From NCBI RefSeq assembly GCF_017168235.1, contig NZ_JABFAO010000011.1, positions 245,513 through 309,512 of the forward strand: a DNA stretch of 64,000 nt, in the 5' to 3' direction. Numbering within the stretch: the stretch's first letter is position 1; the number at the start of each line of letters is the position of its first letter. The notes under the pieces are model-generated. The model had not been told where the DNA came from and did not search any database. It saw only the letters and a program-made list of their open reading frames with translations. Source of the stretch: Rhodococcus sp. KRD197. GTDB taxonomy: Bacteria; Actinomycetota; Actinomycetes; Mycobacteriales; Mycobacteriaceae. The position numbers and the translations under genes are program-made. Shown here piece by piece: positions 1-8,269 of this stretch.

Positions 1-1699
1 CGACGACCTTCAACGGCACCGCGATATCGCTGCGTTCCCATTCACGGACCAGGCCACGTGTGTCTGCCTCGTCGACGTTGACGGTGATCGCCTCCAACGT
101 GTCGGGTCGAGTCGCGCGAGCGTAGGCGAGCGCACGCTTGGTCGGCATGTGCAGCTTGGAAACGAGCACGATCGAATGGGTCCGACTCGGAAGGACGCCG
201 TCCCATTCCTCGTTCTCGAGTTCCCGCGCGACAGTGTCGTAGTGCCGCCGAATCATGCGCATCAGAACGAAGATCGCGAACATGGCGACGATGGCAATCC
301 ACGCTCCGGCCGCGAACTTGGTGACCAGCACGATGACGAGGACCGTTCCGGTCATCGCCAAGCCGACACCGTTGATCATGCGCGAGCGCATCATTTTTCG
401 CCGCGCCGCCGGTTCCTGCTCCGACCTCAGATGCCGATTCCAGTGCCGGATCATCCCGGTCTGGCTCAGCGTGAACGAGACGAACACTCCGACGATGTAC
501 AGCTGAATGAGCTGAGTGACCTCTGCACCGAACACGACGACGAACGCGATTGCGGCACCGGAGAGAAACAGGATGCCGTTGCTGAATGCCAGGCGATCGC
601 CGCGCGTGTGCAGTTGGCGTGGCAGGTAGCGGTCCTGTGCCAGCACCGAGCCGAGAACAGGGAAGCCGTTGAACGCCGTGTTGGCGGCCAACACCAGGAT
701 GAGCGCAGTGACCGTGGTGATGAAGAAGAATCCGATCGGGAAGCCCGAGAACACCGTCTCCGCAAGCTGCGCGATCAACGTCTTCTGTTTATATCCCTCC
801 GGCGCACCCAGCAACTGCTCCGCTGGATCTGCGGCATATTGGATGCCCACCTTCTGGGCCAGGATGATGATACCCATCAGCAGCGTGATCCCGATCGTGC
901 CGAGCAACAGCAACGTGGTCGCCGCGTTCCGTGACTTCGGCTTGCGGAAAGCCGGCACACCGTTGCTGATCGCCTCGACGCCTGTCAGCGCGGCACACCC
1001 GGACGAGAAGGCACGAGCGACCAAGAACGCAAAGGCGATCCCGTACAGGTGCGAATCCTCGGCCTGCAACTCGAAACTCGCGGACTCGGCCCGTACGTCC
1101 TCCCCCAGCACGTACACGCGCGTCAGCCCCCACACGAGCATCAGCACCATTCCGAACATGAACGCGTAGGTCGGAATCGCGAACGCTGCCCCGGATTCTC
1201 GGATGCCCCGCAGATTGATCGCGGTGATCAGCACGATCGCCACCACGGCGAACAACACCTTGTGGTCCGCAACGAACGGGATCGCGGAACCGATGTTGGA
1301 CGCAGCCGCCGAGATGGACACCGCGACCGTCAGCACGTAGTCGACGAGTAGCGCGCTGCCGACGGTCAGTCCGGCTGTCGGGCCCAGGTTCACCGTCGCG
1401 ACCTCGTAGTCGCCACCGCCGGACGGATAGGCATGGACGTTCTGCCGGTAGCTGGCCACCACGACCGCCATGACGATGCAGACGGCGAGTCCGACCCATG
1501 GTGTGAACGCGTAGGCAGAGATCCCCGCGACGGACAGGACGAGGAAGATCTCCTCCGGCGCGTAGGCAACCGAGGACATCGCATCGGAAGCGAAGACGGG
1601 TAGCGCGATTCGCTTCGGGAGCAGGGTGTGACCGAGCTTGTCGCTACGGAAGGGCCTACCGAGCACGAGCCGCTTCGCGGCGGTCGAAACCTTGGACAC
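1..1699 (-). CDS. APC-superfamily permease (KimA/KUP-like), 3' end outside window
   Basis: Multi-spanning inner-membrane transporter, partial: the frame is open from GTG 1699 to the window edge (566 codons). The N-terminus carries the APC helix-1 signature ASDAMSSVAYAPEE and then YPSGGGDYEVA, as in the Rv2690c/KimA type. After the membrane part, from about residue 505, a soluble cytosolic tail begins with SIVLVSKLHMPTKRALAY and continues to VREWERSDIAVPLKVV, resembling a universal-stress-like domain. From memory, homologues are about 650 aa, so roughly 90 residues are missing. It is divergent from two TrkA-type RCK genes, which suggests potassium rather than amino-acid transport; the substrate is inference. 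An upstream ATG is not available in frame near the conserved start, so GTG 1699 was chosen. Confidence 0.85.
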   Translation of the reverse strand, partial: MSKVSTAAKRLVLGRPFRSDKLGHTLLPKRIALPVFASDAMSSVAYAPEEIFLVLSVAGISAYAFTPWVGLAVCIVMAVVVASYRQNVHAYPSGGGDYEVATVNLGPTAGLTVGSALLVDYVLTVAVSISAAASNIGSAIPFVADHKVLFAVVAIVLITAINLRGIRESGAAFAIPTYAFMFGMVLMLVWGLTRVYVLGEDVRAESASFELQAEDSHLYGIAFAFLVARAFSSGCAALTGVEAISNGVPAFRKPKSRNAATTLLLLGTIGITLLMGIIILAQKVGIQYAADPAEQLLGAPEGYKQKTLIAQLAETVFSGFPIGFFFITTVTALILVLAANTAFNGFPVLGSVLAQDRYLPRQLHTRGDRLAFSNGILFLSGAAIAFVVVFGAEVTQLIQLYIVGVFVSFTLSQTGMIRHWNRHLRSEQEPAARRKMMRSRMINGVGLAMTGTVLVIVLVTKFAAGAWIAIVAMFAIFVLMRMIRRHYDTVARELENEEWDGVLPSRTHSIVLVSKLHMPTKRALAYARATRPDTLEAITVNVDEADTRGLVREWERSDIAVPLKVV

Positions 1700-1919
1700 G
1701 GGTGAAAGCGTAGGCCGTCCGCGTCGCAACGAAACACCGGAGCGTCGAAATGGGGCTCACCGAACGTCGCCGTGTACGAAATGCCGCATCGGCGGCCACC
1801 CAACCGACCCGCCCCACGCGACTCACGAGAGCCTGCGCTCGATTACTGCAACGTGGACCATTACGTTGGTGCATGCGCTCGAAACGACCTGCAGATGACA
1901 TCCGAATGGAGCTGGACCT

Positions 1920-2585
1920 GTGTACGTAGTGGTGATGGGGTGTGGCCGAGTGGGCGCATCGCTGGCCGGCGCTCTGCAACGCATCGGTCACGAGGTTGCC
2001 GTCATCGATCGCGACGAGACGGCGTTCCTTCGCTTGGACCCGTCGTTCGAGGGCCATCGGGTCGTGGGTATGGGCTTCGACCGCGACGTTCTCGTCAAAG
2101 CCGGGATCGAAAAGGCAGAGGCATTCGCCGCCGTTTCCTCCGGTGACAACTCCAACATCATCGCCGCACGCGTCGCGAGGGAGACCTTCGGCGTCGACAA
2201 GGTGGTGGCCAGAATTTACGATGCCAAGCGCGCCGCGGTGTACGAGCGGCTCGGCATCCCGACCGTCGCGACGGTGCCCTGGGCGACCGATCGCTTCCTG
2301 CACAACCTGCTGCGCGACGATCCCACCACCAAGTGGCGTGACCCGTCGGGCAGCGTGGCTGTGGTTCTTCTGGACTTTCACGAGGGCTGGATCGGACGGA
2401 AGGTCTCGTTGCTCGAGGACGCGACGCACTCACGCGTGGCGTTCATCATCCGCTTCGGTACGGGCATCCTCCCGGACAAGAAGACCGTGATCCAGTCCGA
2501 CGACGAGATCTACGTTGCGGCTGTGTCCGGCACGGTCGCCGAGGCGGTCGCACTGTCCTCCAATCCACCACCGTCCGATGCCTGA
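1920..2585 (+). CDS. ceoB: TrkA-type potassium uptake regulatory protein (CeoB)
   Basis: Cytosolic RCK subunit that gates a potassium transporter in response to nucleotide. GTG start; 221 aa. Residues 1-120 form a TrkA-N Rossmann domain opening with VVVMGCGRVGASL, the dinucleotide-binding glycine motif, followed by an acidic residue at the end of strand 2 (VIDRDE). Residues about 140-218 look like an RCK-C (TrkA-C) domain. It is half the size of the double-domain E. coli TrkA, and the second half is supplied by the next gene 30 bp downstream. No TrkG/TrkH pore gene is present in the window; the divergent permease is the nearest candidate partner. Confidence 0.9.
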   Translation: MYVVVMGCGRVGASLAGALQRIGHEVAVIDRDETAFLRLDPSFEGHRVVGMGFDRDVLVKAGIEKAEAFAAVSSGDNSNIIAARVARETFGVDKVVARIYDAKRAAVYERLGIPTVATVPWATDRFLHNLLRDDPTTKWRDPSGSVAVVLLDFHEGWIGRKVSLLEDATHSRVAFIIRFGTGILPDKKTVIQSDDEIYVAAVSGTVAEAVALSSNPPPSDA

Positions 2586-2615
2586 CCACATCCGTACCGA
2601 CACGAACGGGATTTC

Positions 2616-3275
2616 ATGAGAGTCGCAATCGCCGGCGCGGGTGCCGTTGGTAGGTCCATTGCCCGAGAACTCATTCGCAACAAGCATTCGGTGATGCTGA
2701 TCGAGCGCAAGCTGGACCACGTCGACCGCGAAGCAATCCCAGAAGCCGAGTGGGTGCTCGCCGACGCCTGCGAGCTCACTCTCCTCGAGGCCTCCCAGCT
2801 CGAAACATACGACGTGGTCATCGCGGCTACGGGCGATGACAAAGCCAACCTCGTCCTCAGTCTCCTCGCGAAGACCGAGTTCGGTGTCGATCGAGTTGTC
2901 GCTCGAGTCAACGACCCTCGCAACGAATGGCTGTTCGACTCGGCGTGGGGTGTGGATGTGGCCGTGTCGACTCCGCGCATGCTCGCCTCGCTCGTCGAGG
3001 AAGCGGTGTCCGTGGGCGACCTCGTTCACCTGATGACGTTCCGTAAGGGCCAGGCGAATCTGGTCGAGGTGACATTGCCGGAGAACACTCCGCTCGCGGG
3101 CAAGCCGGTCAGAAAATTGAAATTGCCCCGCGATGCGGCGCTGGTGACAATCCTCCGCGGCGGCCGTGTCATCGTGCCGCAACAGGACGATCCACTCGAA
3201 GGCGGCGACGAGTTGCTGTTCGTTGCCTCGGTGGAGGTCGAGGACGAACTACGGGTGGCTGTCGGTCTCGCCTGA
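2616..3275 (+). CDS. ceoC: TrkA-type potassium uptake regulatory protein (CeoC)
   Basis: Second single-copy RCK protein, 219 aa, ATG start. The N-terminal Rossmann motif is VAIAGAGAVGRSIA, with an acidic pair (LIER) after strand 2; the C-terminal part (from about residue 140) matches a TrkA-C domain with PENTPLAGKPVRKL, a common ligand-binding-fold segment. It lies 30 bp after ceoB and is presumably co-transcribed with it, so the two may form a heteromeric RCK ring. Its 3' end overlaps the convergent DUF3159 gene by 27 bp. In M. tuberculosis the pair is known as CeoB/CeoC (Rv2691/Rv2692). Confidence 0.9.
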   Translation: MRVAIAGAGAVGRSIARELIRNKHSVMLIERKLDHVDREAIPEAEWVLADACELTLLEASQLETYDVVIAATGDDKANLVLSLLAKTEFGVDRVVARVNDPRNEWLFDSAWGVDVAVSTPRMLASLVEEAVSVGDLVHLMTFRKGQANLVEVTLPENTPLAGKPVRKLKLPRDAALVTILRGGRVIVPQQDDPLEGGDELLFVASVEVEDELRVAVGLA

Positions 3276-3950
3276 CCTGTTCTCGGCGGCCGCAGAGGAA
3301 TTCGCAGAGGTATCAGCAGGCCGGGCCTCCTCGAGCGCACGGTCTGCGCGGCGAACGGCCCACAATGTCACCAGGAGCGCCACACCTGTCAGGGGCCAGC
3401 CCATACCGATACGGGCCACGGCCAGCCAACCGGTGTGATCCGAGTCGTACAAATTCGACTGCACCAGGTATCGGGCGGCGAACACCAGGGCCCAGGCGAA
3501 CGTCGCGACATCGTAGGAACGTACTGCTCTACGACTCGAACGCCATGCGGTTCCCTTGTTGTTCAGATAGCCCCAGGCGACTCCGACGAGCGGCCATCGG
3601 GCGAGCATCGAGACGATGAACACGCCTGCATAGGCGAGGGAGGTGTAGATACCGAACAGGAAGTAGCCCTTGGCGTCGCCGGTTCGGTAGGCGATGAAAG
3701 CACAGATCCCGACGCCGAAGAAGCCGGAGATCGCTGGCTGGATCGGGACGCGCTGCACGAGGCGCCACACCATCACCCCGAGTGCTACAGCCAATGCCGA
3801 CCAGATCGCGGCTGCCAACCCGAAGTAGTTGTTGACCGGCACGAACACGATGACCGGCAGAGTCGACGACACTAGGCCAGTGAGGCCACCCATCTGTTCG
3901 AGGACGGTCTTCTCGCGTACGTCCGCTGTGCGGTCATCACTGTCGGTCAC
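3249..3950 (-). CDS. DUF3159 family membrane protein
   Basis: Integral membrane protein of unknown function, 233 aa from the GTG at 3950 (VTDSDDRTADVREKTVLEQM); an upstream in-frame start would add 18 residues with no family resemblance. About six hydrophobic segments are visible, including LVSSTLPVIVFVPVNNYFGL and AAIWSALAVALGVMVW. The family is conserved at this position in Mycobacteriales (Rv2693c). The C-terminal tail (ALEEARPADTSANSSAAAENR) is polar and cytosolic. The gene is convergent with ceoC and overlaps it by 27 bp; 85 bp upstream of it ends the OB-fold gene on the same strand, so they may be co-transcribed. Confidence 0.85.
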   Translation of the reverse strand: MTDSDDRTADVREKTVLEQMGGLTGLVSSTLPVIVFVPVNNYFGLAAAIWSALAVALGVMVWRLVQRVPIQPAISGFFGVGICAFIAYRTGDAKGYFLFGIYTSLAYAGVFIVSMLARWPLVGVAWGYLNNKGTAWRSSRRAVRSYDVATFAWALVFAARYLVQSNLYDSDHTGWLAVARIGMGWPLTGVALLVTLWAVRRADRALEEARPADTSANSSAAAENRSGETDSHP

Positions 3951-4035
3951 ATAGTCGAGGGTGCCACATTCGGTGATGTGCCCGGTCGACGAGGCGGGCC
4001 GCACTTACACTGCGGCCGGTTCACGCACTGTCGAC

Positions 4036-4431
4036 TCAGGAGTCGTCGCGAAGTTCGTAGTAGGGGTTGTACACGATCTTTCGGCCGTCACGTTCGCCGA
4101 CTCGGCCTCGAATGAGAACGGTCCTGCCCGGCTCGATCCCCGGGATCTTCCGACGACCGATCCACACGAGGGTCACCGGATCGGTGCCGTCGAAGAATTC
4201 GGCCTCGATGTTCGCGTTGGCGGCTTTCGAGCACGCTTCCACACTGCGCAATCGACCGAGCATGGTGACCTCGTCACCTCGCGAGCAATCGCAGGCGCGA
4301 CTGGCGCCGGAGGCCTCCGACGATTCCGCCATCTCTTCGGCGTCGAGTTGATCGACGTCCTCGGTCAACTTCCGCGTGAGCTTGCGAAAATATCCTGCGG
4401 CAGCGGGTGCCATGGTGCGCTCCTGGAGCAT
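4036..4431 (-). CDS. OB-fold nucleic acid-binding domain protein
   Basis: Small cytosolic protein, 131 aa, predicted to bind nucleic acid through an OB fold. Residues about 52-125 show the alternating beta pattern typical of the RecG-wedge/tRNA-type OB fold: GDEVTMLGRLRSVE, then VTLVWIGRRKIPGIEPG, then GRTVLIRGRVGERDGRKIVYNP. The N-terminal half (YFRKLTRKLTEDVDQLDAEEM) is helical and charged. It corresponds to Rv2694c. A second ATG six codons in (MAPAAAGYF) is an alternative start. Partner and substrate are unknown; the neighbouring membrane gene gives no clue. Confidence 0.8.
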   Translation of the reverse strand: MLQERTMAPAAAGYFRKLTRKLTEDVDQLDAEEMAESSEASGASRACDCSRGDEVTMLGRLRSVEACSKAANANIEAEFFDGTDPVTLVWIGRRKIPGIEPGRTVLIRGRVGERDGRKIVYNPYYELRDDS

Positions 4432-4539
4432 CTACGACGGTTTTCAGCACGCATAGGGCGTGTACTTCGCAACTGTAGACCCGAGAATGGACTGCGGCCA
4501 ACCGGCCCCGAAACGCATCGAAACTCGGGTGTGCGCACA

Positions 4540-5253
4540 ATGGTCGCAATGAGCAACTGGGCTGCCCACGCCGTCGTCCTACCTGGGACCGGATCGGATG
4601 CGCGCTTCGCGTCGGACGCATTCACATCGGCGTTGACGGCGGTGGGCACGAGCGTCGAAGCCGTCGACCCCGATCCCGTGGGTGTTGTTGCGAGCTACGA
4701 GGCGGCATTGGACGCTGCAGCGGATGCACACGGCCGAATCATCGTCGGCGGGATATCGATCGGCGCAGCCGTTGCAGCTGCATGGTCCGCACGCAATCGG
4801 GAGCATGTGGCCGGGATACTGGCAGTACTGCCGCCCTGGCTCGGCAAGCCGGGTGATGCACCGGCTGCGCTCAGCGCCCGCCTCACCTCGCACCTATTGA
4901 CCACGGAGGGACTCGAGGCGGTCACTGCGGCGATGGCCGCGACATCTCCGGACTGGCTGGCCACGACGCTGACACGGTCGTGGGCGGCCCAGTGGCCCGA
5001 CCTTCCGTCGGCGCTGCTCGAGGCCGCCGAATATGTCGCACCCGATGTGCAGTTGCTTCGCCGGTTGAATGCCCCCACGTCTGTGATCGGCGCCGTCGAC
5101 GACGCCGTTCACCCGTTCGAGATCGCCCGCATCTGGAACCGCGAGATTCCCCACTCGGTACTCACGGCGATCCACCTCGATGACATAGCGACCGATCCTG
5201 GTGTTCTCGGTCGCCGTGCGGTCGAGGGTCTGCTCGGCCTTGCTGCCGACTAG
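4540..5253 (+). CDS. Small alpha/beta-hydrolase-like protein (Rv2695 type)
   Basis: Predicted cytosolic alpha/beta-hydrolase fold protein, about 237 aa. The nucleophile elbow reads VGGISIGAAVAA, placing the serine near residue 73, and a late strand VIGAVDDAVHPF supplies a likely acid. The usual G-x-S-x-G is met as GISIG. The open frame extends much further upstream but that part overlaps the OB-fold gene in antisense and looks like frame noise; ATG 4540 (or ATG 4549) begins the conserved protein. It is divergent from the OB-fold gene and its stop overlaps the convergent DUF3710 gene by 4 bp. Substrate unknown. Confidence 0.8.
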   Translation: MVAMSNWAAHAVVLPGTGSDARFASDAFTSALTAVGTSVEAVDPDPVGVVASYEAALDAAADAHGRIIVGGISIGAAVAAAWSARNREHVAGILAVLPPWLGKPGDAPAALSARLTSHLLTTEGLEAVTAAMAATSPDWLATTLTRSWAAQWPDLPSALLEAAEYVAPDVQLLRRLNAPTSVIGAVDDAVHPFEIARIWNREIPHSVLTAIHLDDIATDPGVLGRRAVEGLLGLAAD

Positions 5254-6131
5254 CCTCCCAGCTGCTGCATTGCCGAACCCGACGAGCCGCGCCGCGGCCC
5301 TTCCTCAGGTCCGGACGGTGGTGTTTGCGTCGGATCGACCGGCTCACCGGACCCGGCCGCCCCGCCCTGCGGTGCGACACCCTGCTGCGGTGCCTGCTGG
5401 CCCGCGGCTTTCTGGGCGGCTGCCTGCTCCGCCAGCTGTTGCTGCGCCGACGCGAGTTGAGAGATGAGCACTTCGGGAAGGACCACGGGCAGCGGTGTAC
5501 GTACCGGGTGGGGGTCGGAGCCGCGGTCGACCACGGTCTGCGAGAGCATGTCGCGAGCAATTTTCACCAGTGGCGTGTCCTGGGACACCGCGCCTGCCGG
5601 CCCTGCGAGCACACACCGCACCATCCATCGATATCCGTCGACCCCGATGAAACGTAGGTCGGCATTGGCGGTGACGCCGTGCAGTTCACGGCCCCATGGC
5701 CCTGTTTCGACCGAAACCTCGGAGTTGTCCTTGCGCAGCGAAGTCGAGAGGTCGCTCGCAACCTCGCGCCACTGTCCCGGCGACTTCGGCGCAGCATAGG
5801 CAGCGATGGTGATCCTGCCGTGTTGGGTGACCACATGAACTGCTTGCGGCGCACCGGCCGGCGTCATCTCGACCTGCAGCTGCCCTCCGCTCGGAAGCGG
5901 CACGAGCACCGATCCGAGATCGAGCCGGCTTGCGGCGAGCGACTCGCGGTCATCGTCCAGTTCGCTCAGATCGAATGGTCCTAGGTCGGCCGCCAGTTCG
6001 GCGTCCCCGCCTGCGTCCCCGTCCACAACAGCGGCGGAATCCTCGCGGGTCCGCGAGGCATCGACCTCGATCTCGGCCACGGACTCGTCGTGCTGGGGCG
6101 CGGTCTTCTTACGTCGTCCGAACATGTTCAA
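5250..6131 (-). CDS. DUF3710 family protein
   Basis: Actinobacterial protein of unknown function, 293 aa. It opens MNMFGRRKKTAPQHDES, then an acidic stretch, then the conserved core from about residue 50 (GPFDLSELDDD, LGSVLVPLPSGGQLQ) characteristic of DUF3710/Rv2696c. The C-terminus (residues about 235-293) is low complexity, rich in Q, A, G and P (QQLAEQAAAQKAAGQQAPQQ). No signal peptide or membrane segment. It follows dut by 17 bp on the same strand, so dut and this gene are likely one operon, an arrangement conserved in the order. Confidence 0.85.
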   Translation of the reverse strand: MNMFGRRKKTAPQHDESVAEIEVDASRTREDSAAVVDGDAGGDAELAADLGPFDLSELDDDRESLAASRLDLGSVLVPLPSGGQLQVEMTPAGAPQAVHVVTQHGRITIAAYAAPKSPGQWREVASDLSTSLRKDNSEVSVETGPWGRELHGVTANADLRFIGVDGYRWMVRCVLAGPAGAVSQDTPLVKIARDMLSQTVVDRGSDPHPVRTPLPVVLPEVLISQLASAQQQLAEQAAAQKAAGQQAPQQGVAPQGGAAGSGEPVDPTQTPPSGPEEGPRRGSSGSAMQQLGG

Positions 6132-6148
6132 TTCACTTTCCTCTCGGG

Positions 6149-6685
6149 TCAGCGTGTCTGCGTCTCGGCCGGCGACGTCAGGCTCGCGTGCCCCCCGCTC
6201 GATCCGTAACCCCCGCTGCCACGCGATGTGTCGTCGAGCGAACGCACTTCGACGAAGTCGACGAGTTCTATCCTCTGCACCAGCAGCTGTGCAATGCGAT
6301 CACCACGGACGAGTTCGATCGTCTCTCGCCGGTCGAGGTTGATCAGGCATACCTTGATCTCGCCTCGGTACCCGGCATCGATGGTTCCAGGTGCGTTGAC
6401 GATGGACAGACCCGACCGGGCGGCCAAACCCGATCGAGGGTGGACCAGGCCGACAGTTCCCAGTGGAAGCGCGATCGCGATGCCGGTGCCGACCACGAGC
6501 CGCTCACCAGGCGCGATCGTTGCATCTGCGGTGATGTGCAGGTCGACGCCCGCATCTCCCTGATGGGCACGCCGCGGCAATGGAAGATCGGGATCCAACC
6601 TCATCACCGGGATCAACGGTACGGCGGACAGTCCCGCGGCAACCTCGACCACGTGGACCGCTTCATCGGTGAAATCGTCGCTCAC
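6149..6685 (-). CDS. dut: Deoxyuridine 5'-triphosphate nucleotidohydrolase (dUTPase)
   Basis: Hydrolyses dUTP to dUMP and pyrophosphate, keeping uracil out of DNA and feeding dTMP synthesis; homotrimer. All five dUTPase motifs are visible: [45 protein letters not shown] and the flexible C-terminal [12 protein letters not shown] arm that closes over the active site. At 178 aa from the GTG at 6685 (weak GGAG three bases before it) it is longer than usual (about 154 aa), so the true start may be internal, for example GTG 6652 or ATG 6604 ([12 protein letters not shown]). The DUF3710 gene follows 17 bp downstream; the DUF3093 gene is divergent. Confidence 0.95.
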   Translation of the reverse strand: MSDDFTDEAVHVVEVAAGLSAVPLIPVMRLDPDLPLPRRAHQGDAGVDLHITADATIAPGERLVVGTGIAIALPLGTVGLVHPRSGLAARSGLSIVNAPGTIDAGYRGEIKVCLINLDRRETIELVRGDRIAQLLVQRIELVDFVEVRSLDDTSRGSGGYGSSGGHASLTSPAETQTR

Positions 6686-6861
6686 GTGCTCCGAGACTAC
6701 GCTGCCGGAGGCGATGCCCGACGATGCACCGACGCTCGGCCGTTTTGTCGACGGTTACGCTGTATAGCGTGCCAAAGGACTCACCGCGCGACCTCGACTC
6801 CACATCGTCTTCGGACGCCGCAGACCCAGTCGGTTCCCCTGCCCGAGGAAACGGAGTTCAC

Positions 6862-7350
6862 GTGCCGACCGAAGACGCGACAGTTCACTCGGAGAAACTG
6901 TGGGTCCCGCTCTGGTGGTGGCCCGCAGGCCTCGCCATCGGTGCGCTGTTGGCTGCGGAAGTCCACATGGGCGCTCCCGGCATTCGCGCGTGGCTGCCTT
7001 ATCTGCTGCTGCTCCCGCTGCCCATCTGGGCTCTCTATTGGCTGAGCCGGATGCGAGTCGAGGTGGTTCGCAACGCATCGGGTGAAGGCGAGCTGCGTGC
7101 GGGGCAGGCCCATCTACCGCTCGATGTCATTGCCAGAGCCGCCGTGGTGCCCCGGACAGCAAAAAGTGCGGCGCTGGGAAGGCAGCTCGATCCCCTTGCC
7201 TTCGTACAACACCGCACCTGGGTCAAACAGATGGTGCTGATTGTTCTCGACGATCCCGACGACCCCACCCCCTACTGGCTGGTCAGTTCCACGCGGCCCG
7301 AGGAACTCGTGGCTGCGCTGGCTCGGCCCACCCCCGAGGACCGCGCGTAG
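6862..7350 (+). CDS. DUF3093 family membrane protein
   Basis: Small membrane protein of unknown function, 162 aa (Rv2698 type). The start is set by a good ribosome site: AACGGAG five bases before GTG 6862. Earlier in-frame starts (GTG 6769) would add a polar leader without family similarity. Residues about 13-32 (PLWWWPAGLAIGALLAAEV) and 40-60 (LPYLLLLPLPIWALYWL) are two closely spaced membrane helices; the rest is a cytosolic beta-rich domain ending LVSSTRPEELVAAL, a typical PH-like fold in this family. Divergent from dut. Confidence 0.85.
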   Translation: MPTEDATVHSEKLWVPLWWWPAGLAIGALLAAEVHMGAPGIRAWLPYLLLLPLPIWALYWLSRMRVEVVRNASGEGELRAGQAHLPLDVIARAAVVPRTAKSAALGRQLDPLAFVQHRTWVKQMVLIVLDDPDDPTPYWLVSSTRPEELVAALARPTPEDRA

Positions 7351-7383
7351 CGGTCCGGCCTCACCTGAGTTCGGTCGTCTCGA

Positions 7384-7686
7384 TCAAGCCGCGCAATCGC
7401 GACAGACGAGAACGCCGTTCGCGTCACTCGCCAAGCGGCTTCTGTGATGTACCAGAAAGCAGCTCGAGCAGGTGAATTCGTCTGCCTGCTTCGGCACGAC
7501 CCGAACCGACAGTTCCTCCCCGGACAGATCTGCGCCCGGAAGTTCGAACGATTCCGCCGTGTCCGACTCGTCCACGTCGACCACTGCGGACTGCGCCTCG
7601 TTGCGACGTGCTTTGAGCTCCTCGAGCGAGTCCTCCGACACATCGTCGGATTCTGTTCTTCTCGGTGCGTCGTAGTCGGTTGCCAT
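7384..7686 (-). CDS. DUF4193 family zinc-ribbon protein
   Basis: Short cytosolic protein, 100 aa, unknown function, strongly conserved in actinobacteria (Rv2699c). An acidic N-terminal half (TESDDVSEDSLEELKAR) precedes a C-terminal zinc ribbon with two CxxC knuckles: FTCSSCFLVH and LVCRDCAA. The spacing of the four cysteines fits one structural zinc. It converges on the DUF3093 gene with 33 bp between them. A 583-bp gene-free stretch lies upstream. Confidence 0.88.
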   Translation of the reverse strand: MATDYDAPRRTESDDVSEDSLEELKARRNEAQSAVVDVDESDTAESFELPGADLSGEELSVRVVPKQADEFTCSSCFLVHHRSRLASDANGVLVCRDCAA

Positions 7687-8269
7687 AATTCCTGTACCCC
7701 TCGTCCTCTTGCGTTTTCCGGTGGAAGCATCCGGCCGGCGTAAAAGCGGAGCGTGCCGGCGGTGGGGATGGCAGCTCGCGCTGCGCTTACACCGTGTTTC
7801 TGTACTTGTTCGGGCTGTTCAACGGACAACAGCATGGAAAGGTGCCCGAGAAGTTACCGGGGTAATGCCCGGACAATCGAGGTTGAAACCTGATCGAGAC
7901 CTCTCCCGTGCGCTGTCGACCGCCACGGTTTCGTCTCTCTTCTGAAACCACCGGGGCCGCCAGACAATAGCCGAAGCACTCGACTTTGGCGAAACCGAAC
8001 CGCCGAGTGACCCTCCACTGTCTTGCAAAGGGCTATCAACAACGGCATCCGCTCGCGCATTCCGCGCGTCCACAGCGCCCGCTTGCCGTGTCCGCAGCGC
8101 CGCCGGTGTGATGCATCCACCGGGTTGCGAGCCTCCGATGTACCGGTGCGCGAACCTACGACGGCGAGGACAACTACAGTGATCGCTGCACCGGCACGCG
8201 GCTGTTCCTCTGGGCAGGCCGATTCGGCGCACTCACTCGAATCAGCCGACGGAAAGGCGCGTCCACACC
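7687..8269. other. 583-bp gene-free stretch between DUF4193 gene and cei
   Basis: No frame here has a plausible start, codon pattern or recognisable domain; the short open frames are arginine- and serine-rich noise. The stretch must hold the promoters of two divergent genes (DUF4193 leftward, cei rightward). A TACAGT hexamer near 8174 is the best -10 candidate for cei, without a convincing -35. I see no tRNA, repeat array or strong hairpin. A small RNA is possible but unsupported. Confidence 0.5.

Noticed and set aside
1700-1919. c-di-AMP (ydaO-type) riboswitch before the permease or ceoB
   Set aside because: The gap is 220 bp with two divergent starts and I cannot recognise the conserved core.
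3961-4539. Upstream extension of the hydrolase frame from 3961
   Set aside because: It overlaps the OB-fold gene in antisense and lacks similarity; the conserved protein begins at ATG 4540.
7709-8250. Short open frames in the gene-free stretch
   Set aside because: Arginine/serine-rich noise, no start context, no motif.
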